A stretch of 64,000 nucleotides of DNA from JAWXCE01 sp033764775 (GTDB taxonomy: Bacteria > Pseudomonadota > Alphaproteobacteria > Rhizobiales > Rhodomicrobiaceae), in assembly GCA_033764775.1 (NCBI GenBank), contig JANRIQ010000018.1, positions 248,001-312,000 on the forward strand, given 5' to 3'. Of the stretch, positions 8,701-17,374 are shown in pieces (the stretch's first letter is position 1; the number at the start of each line of letters is the position of its first letter). The translations under genes were made by a program, and so were the position numbers. The notes beneath the pieces are model-generated. The model was not told the origin of the DNA. It saw only the letters and a list, made by a program, of their open reading frames with translations, and ran no database searches.

Positions 8701-10195
8701 CCGCAGCGGGCGTTAACTTGTCGAAGCTGTCATTGACGGTGAACCATCCGGACAGAAGGTTTTGGTGCGCCTCGCCCGCATAAATCACGCTTTCGAGTTG
8801 CGCGTCCGACAGGAGACCGTCCAATAAGGCGCGCCGGGGCAAATGCGGGCGGTAGGATGGCGCGGGCGGCGCGATGGACGCCATGGCCGCCGATTGCACC
8901 AGTGGCGTTGGATGCGAACGTGCGCCCGGAATGCAAATCCGCTGCAAGCGATAGAGCTCGTAGAGCGCTCCGCCCCTTGCCGCGCCGCCACCTTGGCTGG
9001 CGTCGGTCACGTCATAACGCAGTTCTGTAGCGACCGTGGTGTCAAGGTCCGGGGCAAGAGCTGACGATGATTTTAGGGCTGAGCGCGTTGGCCGTCCCGT
9101 GACCGCCAGCCCCCGCCCGATGGCCGACGCCGGTTTGTGAGGCGTGGCGGCCTCGCCGGTTGAGGCTCTGGGCGTAACATCGCGCTCCACAGCCGCGAGC
9201 AAATCCCCGGCGGACTGTGCGATGATCAGCGCGCCGCGCGACCGATCAAAGTTGGGTCCGGTTGATTTGTCGATCACTGTTAGCCGAGTCTCGACTTGCG
9301 TGCCATGCCGCGCATAGGCTTTGCCCGAAACAATGGCGCTGAAAACCACATGCGCGGGGCCGATCATTGCGAAGGTTTCGCGCCATTTTGGGGTATCGAG
9401 ATCGAGGCTTGGTGGAGTAATGGCGACTAGGCGTCCACCAACCGCGAGGCGGGCGAACGCCGAGACGATGTGCTTGCCCGCCGCGCCTGTCACGCGGACG
9501 TCCACCTGCGGCGAAACCGAAAACGGCGGGTTCATGAGCATGACTGTGGGCCGAATGCTCGGCTCAAGATGATCATGAATATGCTCACCATTATGCCGGG
9601 TAACGGACACGCCCGGAAATGCGGCGCTCAGGACTGACGCCCTGACCGCCGCCAGTTCGTTTAAATGAAGGGGCGCACCCGCCAGTTCCGCGAAAATGGC
9701 CAGAAGGCCAGTACCAGCCGAAGGTTCCAGAACCAGATCGGATGACGACATCCTCCCGGCCACGCTGGCGACAAAGCCCAATTCAATCGGCGTGGAGAAT
9801 TGCTGATAAGCCTCGCTCTCCTCCGATCGCCGCGTCTGCGTTGGAAGACAGCCGGCTAGCCGTGACAGCATGACCAGCATGGCGCGAGGTGACCCCAGGG
9901 CTTTCTCCAGCATCGCTGGGCCGTGACGGCGCAGAAACAGAACCTCTGCGATCTCCATCGCCTCATAGGCGTCTTTCCACACCCAGGCGCCATCCGCGTC
10001 GCTGGCGCCGAAAGCCAACTCCATAGCGGCCCGAAGCGCATTGGCGTCTATGGAGGGGCCACCACAGAGGCCGGCCTCAAGCCGCTCTGCCGCCGCGAAC
10101 AGGTTGGCTGCAAGACGATTGGGATCGCGCGTCGTTAGAAGCGGTTGAGGCGAACGCGCAGCCGCGAGCGCCGCCTGGGTGAAAGGCAGTGTCAT
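5786..10195 (-). CDS. Giant methyltransferase-helicase protein, bacterial strawberry-notch family
   Basis: 1469 residues from the ATG at 10195, which has a GGAG 8 bp upstream; a longer frame to 10390 has no such support. The N-terminal module is an N6-adenine-type methyltransferase: EPSAGTG at 157-163 (SAM loop) and NPPF at 222-225 (catalytic motif IV). A superfamily 2 helicase follows: GDGTGAGKG at 514-522 (Walker A) and DEAH at 623-626, with helicase-C-like motifs such as QGLGRSNRTNQ further on. This is the architecture of strawberry-notch-like proteins of ICEs, whose function is unknown; guesses include protecting or processing transferred DNA. It is the largest gene of the backbone block. 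Confidence 0.87.
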   Translation of the reverse strand: MTLPFTQAALAAARSPQPLLTTRDPNRLAANLFAAAERLEAGLCGGPSIDANALRAAMELAFGASDADGAWVWKDAYEAMEIAEVLFLRRHGPAMLEKALGSPRAMLVMLSRLAGCLPTQTRRSEESEAYQQFSTPIELGFVASVAGRMSSSDLVLEPSAGTGLLAIFAELAGAPLHLNELAAVRASVLSAAFPGVSVTRHNGEHIHDHLEPSIRPTVMLMNPPFSVSPQVDVRVTGAAGKHIVSAFARLAVGGRLVAITPPSLDLDTPKWRETFAMIGPAHVVFSAIVSGKAYARHGTQVETRLTVIDKSTGPNFDRSRGALIIAQSAGDLLAAVERDVTPRASTGEAATPHKPASAIGRGLAVTGRPTRSALKSSSALAPDLDTTVATELRYDVTDASQGGGAARGGALYELYRLQRICIPGARSHPTPLVQSAAMASIAPPAPSYRPHLPRRALLDGLLSDAQLESVIYAGEAHQNLLSGWFTVNDSFDKLTPAAEGSEGAIRFRRGWFLGDGTGAGKGRQAASIIADNWIKGHRKAVWISKSDKLIEDARRDWAAIGGEPLQIAPLSRFSQGTDIRINDGILFTTYATLRTGAARNKPSRLAQILKWIGPDFDGVIIFDEAHAMANAAGSSGERGDKAPSQQGLAGLRLQNACPHARIVYISATGATTVQNLAYASRLGLWGTGDVPFATRVDFVAALEAGGVAAQEVLARDLKALGLYAARSLSYHGVEVRMLEHALTAEQIRIYDAYADAFQIIHNNLEAALKAANITGAAGKALNAHAKAAARSAFESNKQRFFNHLIMAMKTPSLIASIRRDLENGDAAIIQIVSTNEALLERRLAHIPAGEWGDLSIDITPREYVLDYLAHAFPVQLYETYTDENGNLLSRPVVDSDGHPVQCRAALDLRDAMIERLASLPPVPGALDQIIQHFGTDAVAEVTGRSRRIVKQIDGAQERMSIETRPASANLSEAQAFMDDTKRILVFSDAGGTGRSYHADLGAKNQRRRIHYLLEAGWRADTAIQGLGRSNRTNQRQPPVFRPVTTDVKAEKRFLSTIARRLDTLGAITRGARATGGQGLFRAEDNLESAYARAALRDFFHHVQAGQVEACSAAQFEAATGLTFTHDGGGLKDELPPISQFLNRMLALRIDLQNRLFEVFEGLVEERIEAAMAAGIYEQGVETITAERLRVAERQTLFTHAATGAKTTLVAINRRQRTKILGVEDALELGSGSSSRLLINASSGRAAVSTSAPSALDEGGGVIARARLHRPKGRDTVTVDALAQSEWRASDASAFRKAWDDEIETIPPFTDDTIHLITGLLLPIWDRLGHGKNAMRVYRLETDDGERLIGRVIAADILEHVLREFGIGVSASPMVPTAAFSSVLRHGQSLRLQRDFILRRSLVMGAYRIELTGFSDTAVPQLKALGLISEIIAWKLRLFVPAGEDNGPAVLERLFERWPVRHFSNQANAA

Positions 10196-10268
10196 GATAA
10201 GTCTCCGGAATGAAAGGCAGGGAGGCCCCCTTGGGACCGGGTAATAGCGGCAGGTAGAGGTGTGAGAA

Positions 10269-10643
10269 TTAGACCCGAGCCGAAACTGATGCCGCTTGCG
10301 CGATGATCTTGCGAACGCGCGCGGCCAGAGCGGGCAAATCATCGAGGAGTCGCAGCGGCTCGAAATGATTGGCGCCGCCGCAGAAATCATCGCGGCCGCG
10401 GCAGGTCCGGATCAGGATGCCGGTGTCGTAACGGGTCGCCGGCTGACAGACTTGGATGTAATTCGCCTCATGATGCAGGGTGATCTCGCCAGACACGGCA
10501 ATGCCGCCAAGGTTCGATCGTAGATCGTAATGGCCGGGCGCGAACTGCAAACGCACGGCGAGATGCTTGAGGCGCCGGCTGCCAGCGCGATGAAAAAGTC
10601 TCTTCTGTTCCGCGTCGTAGGAACACGGGCGATACCAGTCCAT
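10269..10643 (-). CDS. Conserved ICE protein of unknown function
   Basis: 124 residues from the ATG at 10643, which has GAGGAG 7 bp upstream; the longer frame to 10949 runs through a hairpin and lacks support. The protein has a recurrent pattern for this ICE family (DLRSNLGGIAVSGEITLH near residue 60, QPATRYDTGILIRTCRGRDD near residue 85) but no domain I can name. It lies between the strawberry-notch gene and DUF6915 in the same orientation. Function unknown. Confidence 0.7.
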   Translation of the reverse strand: MDWYRPCSYDAEQKRLFHRAGSRRLKHLAVRLQFAPGHYDLRSNLGGIAVSGEITLHHEANYIQVCQPATRYDTGILIRTCRGRDDFCGGANHFEPLRLLDDLPALAARVRKIIAQAASVSARV

Positions 10644-10662
10644 GGACAGGCTCCTCAAAATG

Positions 10663-10688
10663 AAAACGGCCCGCTTGAAGGGCGGGCC
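10663..10688 (-). terminator. Terminator-like hairpin between the DUF6915 gene and the 124-aa gene
   Basis: Arms GGCCCGC (10668-10674) and GCGGGCC (10682-10688) surround a 7-nt loop; on the minus strand the hairpin is followed by GTTTTCATTTT. It would end transcription coming from the parB-side genes, giving the downstream genes their own promoter, or act as an attenuator. Confidence 0.5.
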
Positions 10689-10731
10689 AGAGTTTGGGAT
10701 GGCGGTTGAATGAACATCAGGCAATCGGCGG

Positions 10732-11088
10732 CTACCCCGCGAAAGGATCGACAGCCTTGTGGATCGGTTGCGCCCGTCCCATCCACGGCTCGGGCCGCAG
10801 GCAGCGCGCCCAGTCGGCAAAAGACGGGATAAAGCCGAGATCCTCACGCACGTGTTGTTCGCCAATGAGACGCACCGGCACAGCGCGACCGGTGGAGAGT
10901 AGGAGTGTCGGGCCGAAGAAGCGCTCCGCCATGAACATGCCTTCGGCATGGTGACGGAGTGCGCGATGGCGAAAGTCGCAGATCAGCATCTTCGATTCGT
11001 CGAACCAGCTATGGATGGCGAGATAGTCATCCGCCGTTCCGCCCCATTTGTGCACCGAAGACAGGGCGTGATGAAAGGGATGTCCCAT
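10732..11088 (-). CDS. DUF6915 family protein
   Basis: 118 residues. The start MGHPFHHALSSVHKWGG and the segment DFRHRALRHHAEGMF near residue 40 are the conserved signature of DUF6915, a small His-rich family found in ICEs and phages. The clustered histidines could bind metal (inference). It lies 9 bp downstream of the DUF6878 stop on the same strand, so cotranscription is likely. Biochemical function is not known. Confidence 0.8.
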   Translation of the reverse strand: MGHPFHHALSSVHKWGGTADDYLAIHSWFDESKMLICDFRHRALRHHAEGMFMAERFFGPTLLLSTGRAVPVRLIGEQHVREDLGFIPSFADWARCLRPEPWMGRAQPIHKAVDPFAG

Positions 11089-11097
11089 ATTTGCACC

Positions 11098-11562
11098 TCA
11101 AAAATTATGGCTTGAAAAGTCGACCTCGGTCCGGCGCTCGTTGTAGTCGAGGGTGATTGTCCCAGCTTCGACATCGAAGCAGCACTCGCCGAACGCGCCA
11201 TCCTCGTTCCCCCAGCCGCTGTGGGTTTGCTCCAGGAAATCGTAGCAAAGCGTTTCGATGGCTTCCGCAAGCGCCACCTCGATTGTGTCCTGACCCGAGG
11301 CGTCTTGATTGATCATGTAAAGCGTGAGGCCTACGCTTGGCAGCGAAGTCTCAGCCTTCGCGGCGTTTAACGCGGTTATGGTCTCGATCTGGCCGCTATC
11401 GCCCGCGCCGTCGAAGTCGGCGATAACAAGAGCGATCCCATGCGGTTTCAACGCATGGAATAGCGCGGCTTTGTTGAGCGGTATTGGTTGCACGGCCAAC
11501 GCCGTTTGGCGGTCGGTGGCGGCAAAGTAGTCTTGATACGCAGCGCTCAATGACAGTGTCAT
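11098..11562 (-). CDS. DUF6878 family protein
   Basis: 154 residues from the ATG at 11562, preceded by AGGAG at an 8-bp spacing; the longer frame to 11637 overlaps parB and is less likely. The end GTITLDYNERRTEVDFSSH and the acidic middle ALVIADFDGAGDSGQI fit the DUF6878 family of ICE backbones. The function is unknown. It lies 28 bp after parB in the same direction. Confidence 0.75.
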   Translation of the reverse strand: MTLSLSAAYQDYFAATDRQTALAVQPIPLNKAALFHALKPHGIALVIADFDGAGDSGQIETITALNAAKAETSLPSVGLTLYMINQDASGQDTIEVALAEAIETLCYDFLEQTHSGWGNEDGAFGECCFDVEAGTITLDYNERRTEVDFSSHNF

Positions 11563-11590
11563 CGGATAAACTCCTGTAAGGGTGAAGTCG

Positions 11591-13651
11591 CTATTCGGCG
11601 GCAATCGCTTGGGGCTGCTCGTCTGCGCAGTCGCCAATCGCGCCCATCAGAAACGCAGGTAAATCGTCGGCCGCCGCTGCATTTTTATCCGAACCGTTTC
11701 TACCAAAAGCGTTGTCGGTTCGCAGCGGTGCCGGCAGCCAGCCGCAACCGTCGAGCAGACGTTCGGCCTCACGCGCCATGTCGTGTTTTTTGAGATGATC
11801 GATCAGGCGGACCGCCTGATCGCCCCTCGCCTCGCGCACCGTCTCCAGGATCTGCAGCTTCGTCACGCGGCCGAGAAAAGCGTCGACGGTTGCCGCCCAT
11901 CCGGCCGCCGCCATATCGAGGCTGACCGCGCAGCCCAAGGCCGCGGCGTGCCCGCGCGAAGCGGGGCGCCCGTGCCATGGGTCAGACACCGCGTTCACCG
12001 TCAGTCCAGCGCAATACGCCAAAAGCTCAGCCCTGTGATCGCAGTCGAGCGTCAGAAGAAGGCCCCAAAGATCGGCGGGATCGGCTGGAAGTGTCGCCGC
12101 CCAATGCGCATGGCGTTCGTCGAGGCTTTCGGCGATATGCGCCAATCCAGAATGCGTCTCGTAGCGATCGAGCGGCATCGGCTGCGCCTCGATCTGCAGG
12201 CAGGTTTGATCGCCGCCGCGCGTGTAAAAAACCGCAAGCACGAGCGCGTGGAGAACGGCAATGTGCGCAATCTCGGGGTTAGCGGCAAGCCGTTCGCGCA
12301 ACACGAGGGTTTGCTGGGCGGTCAAATCCGCGACAAGCCGATCAGCCAGCTTTGTCGAAGTTGCTTCCACTTCGTCATCGCAATCTTCGGAGTGCACCGC
12401 AGCCGCAGCGGAGGCGACATGGGCTCCGGTAACGCCGGTCTCGCGAGATTGTGCGTCGCGGCCATTCGCGGCCTGCGGCTCGTCTTCGCGACGCACCAAA
12501 CCGCGCTCGATCCTCGCTGCGCCGTTCCAATTCAGGCTAATCCGGGCGCCGGCGACCGACATCTCGGCGGGTGCATAAGCGACAGGCCAGTTTTCGAACT
12601 TGGCGAGCGCCGCTTCGAGGGTCTCCAGCCGCGCCGCTTTATCGTCGGGGATGTCATCGCAATTGGCATAGGTGTCTTGAATGTCTTCGTACTCCGCGAG
12701 AAGGGCCTGATGCTCAGTTTTCTCCTCCGGCGTGAGGGCAATCTCGATGCCCGGCAGATGCCGGAAGCGATAGGACGCGCCGTGCCCGAAATCGAGCGCG
12801 TGCTCCACCCATTTCCAGCCCTCGGCACTTACCTCGTCGGCTGTTTGGCTCAACTTCTCGTTCACAAGGCGGTCGAGAAGGCCCGCGTCGTCAAACCAGC
12901 CACTGTCTTCCTCGTCGAACAGATCGCGCAAGATGACGCCGCCTGCCGCTTCATAGGCTTCCGCGCCGATCAACCGCGCCCGCCGGTCGTCATGCCGGAC
13001 GGCGCCTTCGGTCAGCATCCGCCGGATGCGGTGCGGCCCGGCATCGGGCAACGCCTTGATCGCCGCCCATACGGTCTCCTGCCGTTGATGATCGTCCGTG
13101 ACGCAAAACGCGACGAGTTGGTCGAGGGTCAGGTCATCGCTCGCATACAGATCGAGCAGTTTGGGCGATGCAGCGGCGAGTTTCAGGCGCTGGCGCACCA
13201 CCGCCGGGGTGACCCCGAACGTGGCGGCGATCTCTTCGATGCCTTGGCCTTCATCATCGATGAGCCTGCTGAAGGCGCGAAACTGGTCGAGCGGATGCAG
13301 GCCCTCGCGCAGCACGTTTTCGGCAAGACTGTCCTCGACAGCCAACCCATCGCGGCTTACGATGCAGGGGATAGGCGCGGTCTTGGCGAGGCGCTTCTGC
13401 TTGACCAGCAGCCCAAGCGCCTGGAAGCGGCGGCCGCCAGCCGGAACTTCAAAGGCGCCGGTCTCCGCGCCACTCGGGTCGAGCACCGGGCGGACATTCA
13501 ACGATTGCAAGAGCCCCCGCCGGGCGATGTCGTCGGCGAGCGCCTCAATGGAGAGCCCCGCCTTCACGCGGCGGACATTGGCCTGGGACAGAGTCAGCTT
13601 GTTGAAGGGGATATCTTGCGACGGGTTCAGCGTCAGTTTTGAGGGGGACAT
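11591..13651 (-). CDS. ParB/RepB/Spo0J-like partition or nuclease-domain protein
   Basis: 686 residues from the ATG at 13651. Residues about 10-120 form a ParB N-terminal domain: IPFNKLTLSQANVRR, VPAGGRRFQALGLL and DSLAENVLREGLHPLDQ (the GG-RR and ENxxR boxes of the CTP-binding fold). An HTH follows (GIEEIAATFGVTPAVVRQRL). The remaining 450 residues are the long C-terminal part seen in ICE and plasmid ParB-like proteins, not in chromosomal ParB. No ParA is nearby, so it is more likely a regulator or DNA-binding factor than a partition partner. It heads the minus-strand backbone block. Confidence 0.85.
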   Translation of the reverse strand: MSPSKLTLNPSQDIPFNKLTLSQANVRRVKAGLSIEALADDIARRGLLQSLNVRPVLDPSGAETGAFEVPAGGRRFQALGLLVKQKRLAKTAPIPCIVSRDGLAVEDSLAENVLREGLHPLDQFRAFSRLIDDEGQGIEEIAATFGVTPAVVRQRLKLAAASPKLLDLYASDDLTLDQLVAFCVTDDHQRQETVWAAIKALPDAGPHRIRRMLTEGAVRHDDRRARLIGAEAYEAAGGVILRDLFDEEDSGWFDDAGLLDRLVNEKLSQTADEVSAEGWKWVEHALDFGHGASYRFRHLPGIEIALTPEEKTEHQALLAEYEDIQDTYANCDDIPDDKAARLETLEAALAKFENWPVAYAPAEMSVAGARISLNWNGAARIERGLVRREDEPQAANGRDAQSRETGVTGAHVASAAAAVHSEDCDDEVEATSTKLADRLVADLTAQQTLVLRERLAANPEIAHIAVLHALVLAVFYTRGGDQTCLQIEAQPMPLDRYETHSGLAHIAESLDERHAHWAATLPADPADLWGLLLTLDCDHRAELLAYCAGLTVNAVSDPWHGRPASRGHAAALGCAVSLDMAAAGWAATVDAFLGRVTKLQILETVREARGDQAVRLIDHLKKHDMAREAERLLDGCGWLPAPLRTDNAFGRNGSDKNAAAADDLPAFLMGAIGDCADEQPQAIAAE

Positions 13652-13809
13652 TTCGGGTGATCTCCGCGACGGCCGGGGAGGAGCCACTCTCCTCTCGCCT
13701 CCAAACCGTCACACCCCCAAAAAAACCTCTCTGACTTTCGCGGCCTAATACGAAGGCCGACAACTGGAAGCGACATATGCGTAATCTAAGTCGCGTATTT
13801 CACATCTTA

Positions 13810-13837
13810 TAACGCCGAAATTGTAACGCCGAAATTG
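13810..13837. repeat. Two tandem 14-bp direct repeats between parB and ietA
   Basis: TAACGCCGAAATTG occurs twice back to back (13810-13823, 13824-13837) in the AT-rich 336-bp gap (13652-13987) between the divergent parB-like and ietA genes. Their position suggests an iteron-like or operator site for a dimeric regulator, possibly the ParB-like protein. Otherwise the gap holds no gene. Confidence 0.75.
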
Positions 13838-13987
13838 ACATTGTATTCGGGGGCAGACTGTTTGTGGGTCCGGTATGTCGGATGTTTCGGCAAAGCTCGA
13901 TGAACGACGAGTTGTGGACTTACTTTTAATTTTTTACGCCAATCATTGTTGTGTTGGTATCGTGACGCTCGGAGTCATGAGTCGAAA

Positions 13988-14977
13988 ATGGCCAAAACAG
14001 ACGACATAAAACGACTTATTGGTAGCTACGGCAGGCCCGAGGCGTTTCGCTCTGCAGCGATGCAGATTATAGCAAGCGTCGAGAAGAGCCGTAACCCCAA
14101 GCTTGCGCTACCCCTGCGACAAGCTCTCGATGCCAATGTGGGAAACGGAAGCTTGGAGCCGAAGTCGCTTGCGACCCTTGCAAATGCGACGGACACTGCG
14201 GACGAACTTCTAGAGGTCATTGAACCTGCGCGAGATCGGAGCCAGATCGTTCTTTCCAAAGAAGGACAATCGCTCGTTGATGGTCTCATCGAAGAGCATC
14301 AGCGAAGTGAAGAATTGCGCCGTCATAACCTACCAATTCGTAATAAGATTTTGTTCTGCGGCCCGCCTGGATGCGGGAAAACTCTTGCAGCTGAGGTGCT
14401 TGCTAGGGAATTATCCCTGCCACTCTACACCGCAAAACTTGACGTAATTATTTCATCTTTTCTCGGCGAGACTTCGTCTAACCTAAGGAAAGTGTTCGAT
14501 GTTGCAATGAGGCGACCTTGCGTCCTATTTCTCGACGAATTCGACGCTTTGGCGCGCAATCGTAGCGATGGCTCCGAACATAACGAACTACGCCGAGTCG
14601 TGAATACCCTACTAATGTTCGTCGACCGATTTAAAGGTCGCGGTTTAGTGATTGCGGCCACGAACCTCGAAAGCACTCTGGACTCCGCAGTATGGCGTCG
14701 TTTTGACGAAGTGATCGTTTTTGATCCGCCAGGCGAACGTGAGATTACGACAATGCTCGCCCTGCGTTTCCGCAATTTTCCAGTCAACTTTGACCTCGAC
14801 AAGCAAATCTCGAAACTTCGAGGCATGAGTTATGCAGAGATCGAGCGAGTCTCGCTCGAAGCCACGAAAAGCGCAGTTCTAAAACGGCGGAAGGTTGTCA
14901 GCGAAACCGAGTTTGCATCCGCAATCAAGTCTGAGTTACGACGAAAAGCCGCCCCGAAGCGGGCTTCCGTTTCTTAA
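13988..14977 (+). CDS. ietA: AAA ATPase of an IetAS-type anti-phage system
   Basis: 329 residues from the ATG at 13988; an upstream in-frame start at 13946 is possible but lacks a ribosome site. The AAA core shows GPPGCGKT at 125-132 (Walker A), FLDEFD at 181-186 (Walker B), a sensor-1 IAATN near 222 and an RRFDE arginine-finger-type motif near 237. A helical region of about 110 residues precedes it. The gene sits 16 bp before an S8 protease gene, the arrangement of the IetAS defence system (ATPase plus subtilase). Base composition is visibly lower in GC than the flanking backbone, pointing to separate acquisition. The substrate and trigger are unknown. Confidence 0.82.
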   Translation: MAKTDDIKRLIGSYGRPEAFRSAAMQIIASVEKSRNPKLALPLRQALDANVGNGSLEPKSLATLANATDTADELLEVIEPARDRSQIVLSKEGQSLVDGLIEEHQRSEELRRHNLPIRNKILFCGPPGCGKTLAAEVLARELSLPLYTAKLDVIISSFLGETSSNLRKVFDVAMRRPCVLFLDEFDALARNRSDGSEHNELRRVVNTLLMFVDRFKGRGLVIAATNLESTLDSAVWRRFDEVIVFDPPGEREITTMLALRFRNFPVNFDLDKQISKLRGMSYAEIERVSLEATKSAVLKRRKVVSETEFASAIKSELRRKAAPKRASVS

Positions 14978-14993
14978 AGAAATAAAATCAAAC

Positions 14994-17372
14994 ATGGCCG
15001 AATTTGATCATCTTCCGCTGGTGCGATTGCCGCGCCTGGAGCCTCATCGCAAGACTGGTGGTTTTCCACCACCGCCAAGCCGCAACCGCAAGGTTTGGGG
15101 CGCCAGGATCCGCTCAGAGCTTGATCGCGCAGTCGTCGCCCAAGTGAGCCGCCAAGCCATTCCTGGAATTGACCCAAGTTTGATATTAAAAGTCAGCATG
15201 ACAAGCAACTTGGCAGAAGAAGAGTGGCGCCGCTCTGGTTTTCAGATATTAGCGCAGGATCGTGCTCGCGTTCTAATCTTGTTTTCAACCGATCTCGAAT
15301 TGACCGAATTTCGAAGGCGTCTCGAGAGCTATCAAAGCGGCCCTCTTACGGACAAAGGCAATCCGTCTCACAATGGGTTGTTAGCCCATATTGAAAACGT
15401 TGAATCGATCTCACCCGAGGATCGATTGGGACCTCGCATACAACAACAAGGCATTGAATCAATTACCTCTATTGATGGGCGCAAATCCTTCATCGTGGAT
15501 GTTGAGGTCTGGAGCGCCGAGAGTCGTTTGAGCTGCGAAGTCCGGACCGGTAAAATTATCGAGTTCGTAGAAACCGAGGGTGGAGACGTTCGTAGCAAAT
15601 ATGTCGGAGAGACTGGGGTTATTGTTCTCCGTATTGCACTAAAAGGAGCGCTGCTTCGGAAACTTTGCCATGTTACGGAGATCGCGCTCATTGACTTACC
15701 GCCGAGACCTGATTTCGGACCAACCCAGGTGTCTGGGGTTACAATTTCTGACGTCGGCACGCCGAAAGCGCCACCTCCGACCGCGCCTTTGATTGGAATA
15801 ATCGACAGCGGATTAAGCAAACATCCATTGCTTGAAATGGCGACGATTGACAGTTTTGGTGTGCCGCAATCCCTTGGAGACGCCGATACTAACGGACACG
15901 GATCCCGCGTCGCCGGTATCGCGCTTTACGGTGATGTGTACGAGCGGGTCACACTCCAAGACTTTGCGGCGCCTTTTGGCATTATAAGCGCTCGTGTTGT
16001 TAATGATCAGGGCCGGTTCGACGATAAAGCTGTCATTGCCGAGCAAATGGAAAACGCGCTGAAAGAGCTTCATGCGCGAGGCTGCCGCATTGTCAACATC
16101 TCCCTTGGGGACGCCGACAAAATCGCCTACGCGGATGGTCGCGCCACCCCTTGGGCAGCGACACTAGACCGAATGACAAGAAGCTTAGACATTCTTGTCA
16201 TTGTATCAGCGGGTAATAGCGCAAACGGTACAAGGGCTCCTTGGGGAAACGTGCCCGATGGAATCGTGACCGGCTATCCACGATACCTATTCGAGCCGGA
16301 TAACCGGATTATTGACCCCGCTATGGCTGCTTGCGTGCTGACCGTAGGTAGTCTAGCGCACGGCAATGGCCTGCGCATCGACCCATTTGAGACGGTTGAT
16401 ATTCGCCCACTCACGGAACGCGATCATCCAACTCCAATTACACGAGTTGGGCCAGGCATTAACGGCGCTTTGAAGCCGGAATTGGTCGATTATGGCGGTA
16501 CCGCTGTCTTTAATGGAGGAACACAGAAATTAATGGTCGGTGCAGACTGGGACAGCGCCGGCATCGTGACCCTACGGGCAAACTATCGAGATGCATTATT
16601 TACCGCCGCGACCGGTACATCGATGGCGGCGCCTAGAGTTGCCTTCAAGGCTGCATTGCTACTTCGCAGATTTCCTGATGCATCCGCCAATTTACTGCGC
16701 GCTTTACTTGCAACTTGCGCCTCAATCCCCGACGTCACAATAAAGAAACTTGAAGGCGCTGCTGATGATGCGGCGCGGCGATGTTGTGGCTACGGAACAC
16801 CGAACGTGGAGAAAGCGCTTTCGTCCGAGGAGCGTCGCATTATCCGGTTTGCCGATCGCCAGACACTTGAGATAGATCAATTCGCTTTGTACGAGGTGCC
16901 AATCCCGGAAGACTTTAGACGCGTTAAAGGCCGACGTCACATCCGTGTGACCCTTGCCTTTGATCCGCCGGTACGACACACGCGCCTAGAATATCTCGGT
17001 GTGCGCATGAGCTTTCGTTTGATCCGCGGAATGAAGCAGGACCAGATTTACGAGCACTATAAACAGCGCCCAAAGGGCGAAGCGTGGCCTGACCTACCAA
17101 ACTGCAATAAATGCAAACTCGATCCCGGCTATGACGCGCGGTCAACAGGAACATTGCAGTCAGCGACACTGGTCATGAAACGGGGCGTCGAAACCTATGG
17201 CGACACCTACTATCTCGCCGTATTTGCCGATCGGCGGTGGGCCGGCCAGGAGATTCTCTCTCAGAGCTATGCCGCCATTGTCGAGCTAATGCACGAAGGC
17301 GAAGTCAAGCTATATCAGCAATCTCGCTTGCGCGAGGAAGAACGGCAGCGAGCGCGTCAACGTAACTCCTGA
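14994..17372 (+). CDS. ietS: S8 (subtilisin-like) protease of an IetAS-type anti-phage system
   Basis: 792 residues starting MAEFDHLPLVRLP at 14994; a longer frame begins inside ietA. The catalytic triad is complete: Asp271 (IGIIDSGL), His302 (NGHGSRVAGI) and Ser543 (GTSMAAP), with the oxyanion Asn408 (SAGNS). There is no signal peptide, so it acts in the cytoplasm. The N-terminal 260 residues are a family-specific region, possibly a regulatory prodomain, and about 180 residues follow the protease core. With the ATPase upstream it forms a defence pair in which infection probably licenses the protease (inferred). Its stop is 2 bp from the relaxase stop on the other strand. Confidence 0.83.
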   Translation: MAEFDHLPLVRLPRLEPHRKTGGFPPPPSRNRKVWGARIRSELDRAVVAQVSRQAIPGIDPSLILKVSMTSNLAEEEWRRSGFQILAQDRARVLILFSTDLELTEFRRRLESYQSGPLTDKGNPSHNGLLAHIENVESISPEDRLGPRIQQQGIESITSIDGRKSFIVDVEVWSAESRLSCEVRTGKIIEFVETEGGDVRSKYVGETGVIVLRIALKGALLRKLCHVTEIALIDLPPRPDFGPTQVSGVTISDVGTPKAPPPTAPLIGIIDSGLSKHPLLEMATIDSFGVPQSLGDADTNGHGSRVAGIALYGDVYERVTLQDFAAPFGIISARVVNDQGRFDDKAVIAEQMENALKELHARGCRIVNISLGDADKIAYADGRATPWAATLDRMTRSLDILVIVSAGNSANGTRAPWGNVPDGIVTGYPRYLFEPDNRIIDPAMAACVLTVGSLAHGNGLRIDPFETVDIRPLTERDHPTPITRVGPGINGALKPELVDYGGTAVFNGGTQKLMVGADWDSAGIVTLRANYRDALFTAATGTSMAAPRVAFKAALLLRRFPDASANLLRALLATCASIPDVTIKKLEGAADDAARRCCGYGTPNVEKALSSEERRIIRFADRQTLEIDQFALYEVPIPEDFRRVKGRRHIRVTLAFDPPVRHTRLEYLGVRMSFRLIRGMKQDQIYEHYKQRPKGEAWPDLPNCNKCKLDPGYDARSTGTLQSATLVMKRGVETYGDTYYLAVFADRRWAGQEILSQSYAAIVELMHEGEVKLYQQSRLREEERQRARQRNS

Positions 17373-17374
17373 GT

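Noticed and set aside
11783..13642. 619-residue plus-strand frame across parB
   Set aside because: It is antisense to a clearly conserved ParB-like gene and has Arg/Ala-rich shadow composition.
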